Assembly (NCBI GenBank): GCA_947500755.1
Contig: CANMTO010000016.1
Coordinates: forward strand, 1 to 47,435
Origin: Flavobacteriales bacterium
GTDB taxonomy: Bacteria > Bacteroidota > Bacteroidia > Flavobacteriales_D > Crocinitomicaceae
Length of the DNA: 47,435 bases
Direction of reading: 5' to 3'
Part shown: positions 44,961-47,435 of the stretch, piece after piece
Position numbering within the stretch: position 1 is the stretch's first letter
Layout of the letters: the number at the start of each line of letters is the position of its first letter
The notes under the pieces: generated by a model
The model's database searches: none
The model's input: only the letters and a program-made list of their open reading frames with translations
What the model was told of the DNA's origin: nothing
Program-made: the position numbers and the translations under genes

Positions 44961-46514
44961 TTAAACGTTTTTTTGAATCCTAAAACGTATAACAACCAAT
45001 ATTAAGAATACGACCACACTCACCCAACCTAAATAATCGCCAAACCGAACGTAAAACGTCTTTCCTTTAATTAACGGGACCTTCGCGGTGAGTACACCTT
45101 TTGTGTCATATCCGAGTTGCTTCAAGCATTCGCCTTGAGAATTCCAAACGGAACTTATTCCCGTATTCCCGGACCGAACCACGAATTTTCTGGTTTCAAT
45201 GGCACGTAATGAGGCAAATTGATTATGCTGCCTATATCCGGGTGTATTACCCCACCATCCGTCGTTGGTAATGATGCATAAAAGTTGTGCTCCCTTGTTA
45301 CATTGCTCAGCCACGAACGCACCGTAAATCGATTCGTAGCAGATAATCGGAGCATACGAGTGGTCTTCATTCCTGAACACCTTGGGTTCGGATTCTACCC
45401 CCAATGACCCGGACGTACCGCCATTGTCGATGGATAGTTGTTCTAAGAATGGAAGCCAGCGGGAAAAAGGAATTTTTTCTACTCCAAGTACTAGCTTTGA
45501 TTTATGTATAAATTGCTGATGTTTATTCGCCATAAATAAGGCGGTATTGTAAGATTCATAGAATGTTCCATTGGGTAAAGATTTACTCACGGCGGAATGC
45601 TTTTGATCAAAAAGTTGGAAGGTAGAGGCGCCAATTAACAGTGAACTGTTTGTTGAAGTTAGTGATTCGTCCAATAGCTTATAACTTCTGGTTTGCTTGA
45701 AATCTTTTTCAATGAACGCTTCCTGAATGGCTGTTTCGGGGCCAATTGCTAAGGTATTGTGTAGGTATGGACGGATCAATCCAAGCATGGATTCAACTTG
45801 CTGGGCAGGGTCAATGTTGAATTTTTCAGTGTATGGATCAATGTTAGGTTGCAGTATAACAACAGATTGAGTAGGATATTTAGCGATCTCTGCCTTATTA
45901 CTTAACAAGAAAGAAATTAAAAGTGGAATGCTAAGAATAGAAATGAATGTTATGGCGTACTGCCTAGATTTCCTGTTTATAAGAATTAAGACACCAAGAA
46001 TGTTAACGGAAATTACCCAAAAACTACCACCTAAGGTTCCGGTATATTCATACCATTGCACCCATGAAGGATGAATTGAAAAGTAATTACCCATGGTGAG
46101 CCAAGGCCAGGATAACTCCCAATTTAGATGCAGGAATTCAAAGGAAATCCAGCTTAGGCCTAACCCGCCAAGAAAGAGCATGGGACTTGATTTTTTAAAC
46201 AGTATGAAACCTATCGTCAAGGCTCCAGACATCAATAGAGTGTTGCAAACAAAGGCCATTACCGCACCGCCGGTTGTGGAGTTCCAAATCCACCACGTTG
46301 TTCCAAGGTTGAAGATAAACAGGGAAAGGTAGGCAAATCCAAAAAACTTTAAACCGCCGCGCTTCGTTTCACGTAATTCCAAACCGATTCGCCATAATGG
46401 AATCCATGCAACAAACACAAGGGGAGTAATGCTTCCAGAAAAAGGGAAGGAAACCATCAATAAAAGACCAGAAAGCACACTGAGTAGCAGCTTGTTTTGA
46501 AACATGTGTACCAT
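44961..46514 (-). CDS. lnt: Apolipoprotein N-acyltransferase
   Basis: A 517-residue inner-membrane enzyme that adds the third acyl chain to lipoproteins. Several N-terminal transmembrane helices (from LLLSVLSGLLLMVSFPF) are followed by a periplasmic nitrilase-like domain with catalytic Glu (IGPETAIQEA), Lys (VLGVEKIPFSRW) and Cys (PIICYESIYG), then a final helix (WVSVVVFLILVVIRF). ATG 46514 is preferred over an upstream TTG; ATG 46505 is also possible. It follows rpmA by 77 bases, with the rpmA terminator between. Confidence 0.95.
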   Translation of the reverse strand: MVHMFQNKLLLSVLSGLLLMVSFPFSGSITPLVFVAWIPLWRIGLELRETKRGGLKFFGFAYLSLFIFNLGTTWWIWNSTTGGAVMAFVCNTLLMSGALTIGFILFKKSSPMLFLGGLGLSWISFEFLHLNWELSWPWLTMGNYFSIHPSWVQWYEYTGTLGGSFWVISVNILGVLILINRKSRQYAITFISILSIPLLISFLLSNKAEIAKYPTQSVVILQPNIDPYTEKFNIDPAQQVESMLGLIRPYLHNTLAIGPETAIQEAFIEKDFKQTRSYKLLDESLTSTNSSLLIGASTFQLFDQKHSAVSKSLPNGTFYESYNTALFMANKHQQFIHKSKLVLGVEKIPFSRWLPFLEQLSIDNGGTSGSLGVESEPKVFRNEDHSYAPIICYESIYGAFVAEQCNKGAQLLCIITNDGWWGNTPGYRQHNQFASLRAIETRKFVVRSGNTGISSVWNSQGECLKQLGYDTKGVLTAKVPLIKGKTFYVRFGDYLGWVSVVVFLILVVIRFRIQKNV

Positions 46515-46531
46515 AAATGAAAACAAATTAA

Positions 46532-46539
46532 CAAAAATA
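46532..46539 (-). promoter_or_regulatory. Putative -7 element for lnt, inside the rpmA terminator tail
   Basis: TATTTTTG on the minus strand matches TAnnTTTG and overlaps the U tract of the rpmA terminator. It ends 17 bases before the lnt ATG at 46514. Confidence 0.4.
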
Positions 46540-46566
46540 AAAAAGCCCTCTCGTTAAGAAAGGGCT
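46534..46566 (-). terminator. Intrinsic terminator of the rplU-rpmA operon
   Basis: Read on the minus strand, AGCCCT (46566-46561) pairs with AGGGCT (46549-46544), extended inward by TC/GA after a mismatch, then a T-rich tract (46543-46534). The stem closes 25 bases after the rpmA stop. Confidence 0.85.
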
Positions 46567-46591
46567 AAATAATTTATAAGATTATTGTCAA

Positions 46592-46855
46592 TTAGGCTTG
46601 CTCGAAGGGAACCACCGAAACAAACGAACGATTATCTTTCTTTTTACGAAATGCTACTAAGCCATCTGTTAACGCAAACAAGGTATGGTCTTTACCAATT
46701 CCTACATTGTCTCCTGGGTGATGTTGTGTGCCGCGTTGACGTACAATAATGTTGCCTGATATTGCGGCTTGACCACCAAAGATTTTAACGCCCAAGCGCT
46801 TACTGTGTGATTCTCTACCGTTTTTGGAACTACCGACTCCTTTCTTATGTGCCAT
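46592..46855 (-). CDS. rpmA: 50S ribosomal protein L27
   Basis: An 87-residue protein at the peptidyl-transferase end of the 50S subunit. It begins [20 protein letters not shown], with the family signature [29 protein letters not shown]. There is no cleavable N-terminal extension of the Firmicutes type. It follows rplU by 24 bases. Confidence 0.98.
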   Translation of the reverse strand: MAHKKGVGSSKNGRESHSKRLGVKIFGGQAAISGNIIVRQRGTQHHPGDNVGIGKDHTLFALTDGLVAFRKKKDNRSFVSVVPFEQA

Positions 46856-46879
46856 GATCTAACCTTTTAGTATCGTTAA

Positions 46880-47191
46880 TTAAGCTTTAATATCTGTGAT
46901 TTTCAACGCCGTGAATTGCTGACGGTGACCATTTTTTACTGTATACCCTTTTCGTCGTTTTTTCTTGAAAACGATTACTTTGTCTCCTTTGACGTGGTCA
47001 AGGACTTCTGCGGTGACTGTTGCACCGGCTATAACTGGGGCGCCAAGAGTAATTGCTCCGTCGTTATCTACCAATAACACGTGATCAAACGTCATGTTTG
47101 ATCCGGTTTCAGCATCTAATCGATGAACGAATACCTTTTGGTCTTTTTGCACTTTAAACTGCTGCCCTGCTATCTCTACAATTGCGTACAT
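46880..47191 (-). CDS. rplU: 50S ribosomal protein L21
   Basis: A 103-residue 50S protein that binds 23S rRNA. It starts [20 protein letters not shown] and carries the basic signature [20 protein letters not shown]. Together with rpmA it forms the conserved rplU-rpmA pair. A full TTG-N18-TATCTTTG promoter lies 26 bases upstream. Confidence 0.98.
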   Translation of the reverse strand: MYAIVEIAGQQFKVQKDQKVFVHRLDAETGSNMTFDHVLLVDNDGAITLGAPVIAGATVTAEVLDHVKGDKVIVFKKKRRKGYTVKNGHRQQFTALKITDIKA

Positions 47192-47217
47192 GTTTGACTC
47201 GAATTAAATTAGGAGTG

Positions 47218-47246
47218 CAAAGATAACAAATCATATTCAATTTCAA
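47218..47246 (-). promoter_or_regulatory. Promoter of rplU-rpmA
   Basis: On the minus strand TTG (47246-47244) is followed after 18 bases by TATCTTTG (47225-47218), both exact matches to the Bacteroidota consensus. The -33 overlaps the stop codon of the upstream transporter gene. Confidence 0.7.
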
Positions 47247-47435
47247 AACAACTCGTGTTTTTTCTTTCGCATACCACGTAAAAGAAGTTCGTGGAAGTTG
47301 ACTAAAAAGACCCCTGAGAGCAGTATAAGCATAGAAATGAACTGCATGTAGGTAATGGATTCGTTCAGTATAAAGCCGAAAAGCACAGCAAATACGGGGA
47401 TCAGGTAGGTTACAGAACTGGCAAAAATGGCCGAA
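47243..47435 (-). CDS. EamA (DMT) family transporter, C-terminal part
   Basis: The last 63 codons of a membrane protein cut by the right edge. The peptide contains two hydrophobic helices (SVTYLIPVFAVLFGFIL; FISMLILLSGVFLVNF) joined by NESITYMQ, the repeat-end pattern of EamA drug/metabolite exporters, followed by a short basic tail ending in RKKKHELF. The substrate cannot be predicted. The gene ends 51 bases before rplU. Confidence 0.75.
   Translation of the reverse strand, partial: SAIFASSVTYLIPVFAVLFGFILNESITYMQFISMLILLSGVFLVNFHELLLRGMRKKKHELF

Overview
The window is chromosomal DNA from a member of the Bacteroidota, most likely order Flavobacteriales. Several independent signs agree. Promoters carry the Bacteroidota -7 element TAnnTTTG, in three cases with a TTG about 16-18 bases upstream. 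Shine-Dalgarno sequences are scarce. There is a SusC/SusD pair. Two secreted proteins end in type IX secretion (T9SS) C-terminal sorting domains. RpoB and RpoC have the length and motifs usual in this phylum. The species cannot be named from this sequence. No phage, integrase, transposase, CRISPR array or plasmid gene was seen.

Layout. Positions 1-1130 (minus): folA (cut by the window edge) and thyA, overlapping by 4 bases. 1232-5021: a small secreted protein, an orphan sensor kinase next to a ferredoxin-NADP reductase, and an aldo/keto reductase. 5125-12417 (plus): a tightly packed run beginning with a stand-alone H-NOX haem sensor. It is translationally coupled to a very large HNOBA-PAS-GAF histidine kinase. 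A single-domain response regulator, a saccharopine dehydrogenase-like enzyme, a DUF3467 protein and a family-2 glycosyltransferase follow. 12398-13516 (minus): a GT4-type glycosyltransferase.

13675-26606 (plus) is the core information-processing block: tRNA-Thr, Tyr, Gly, Thr, tuf, tRNA-Trp, secE, nusG, rplK, rplA, rplJ, rplL, rpoB, rpoC. It contains an internal hairpin after tuf and another between rplL and rpoB, and ends in a strong terminator. recG and accA (minus) and ispE (plus) diverge from a shared short intergenic region near 29740.

30621-44838 (plus) is a starch/alpha-glucan utilisation locus. In order it encodes a small T9SS-sorted glucan-binding-like protein with its own promoter and terminator, a T9SS-sorted GH13 amylase, a CotH-family protein kinase, a SusA-like GH13 enzyme, a GH31 alpha-glucosidase, and then SusC and SusD. 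The inferred scheme is as follows. Surface proteins bind and cut the polymer, SusCD import the oligosaccharides, and the GH13 and GH31 enzymes reduce them to glucose. The CotH gene, coupled to both neighbours, is the unexpected member. A palindromic repeat cluster (44879-44950) separates this locus from lnt, rpmA and rplU (minus) and the C-terminal end of an EamA-family transporter at the right edge.

The two places most worth a second look are the H-NOX/HNOBA kinase module, which splits the sensory architecture of soluble guanylate cyclase over two overlapping genes, and the CotH kinase embedded in the glucan operon.
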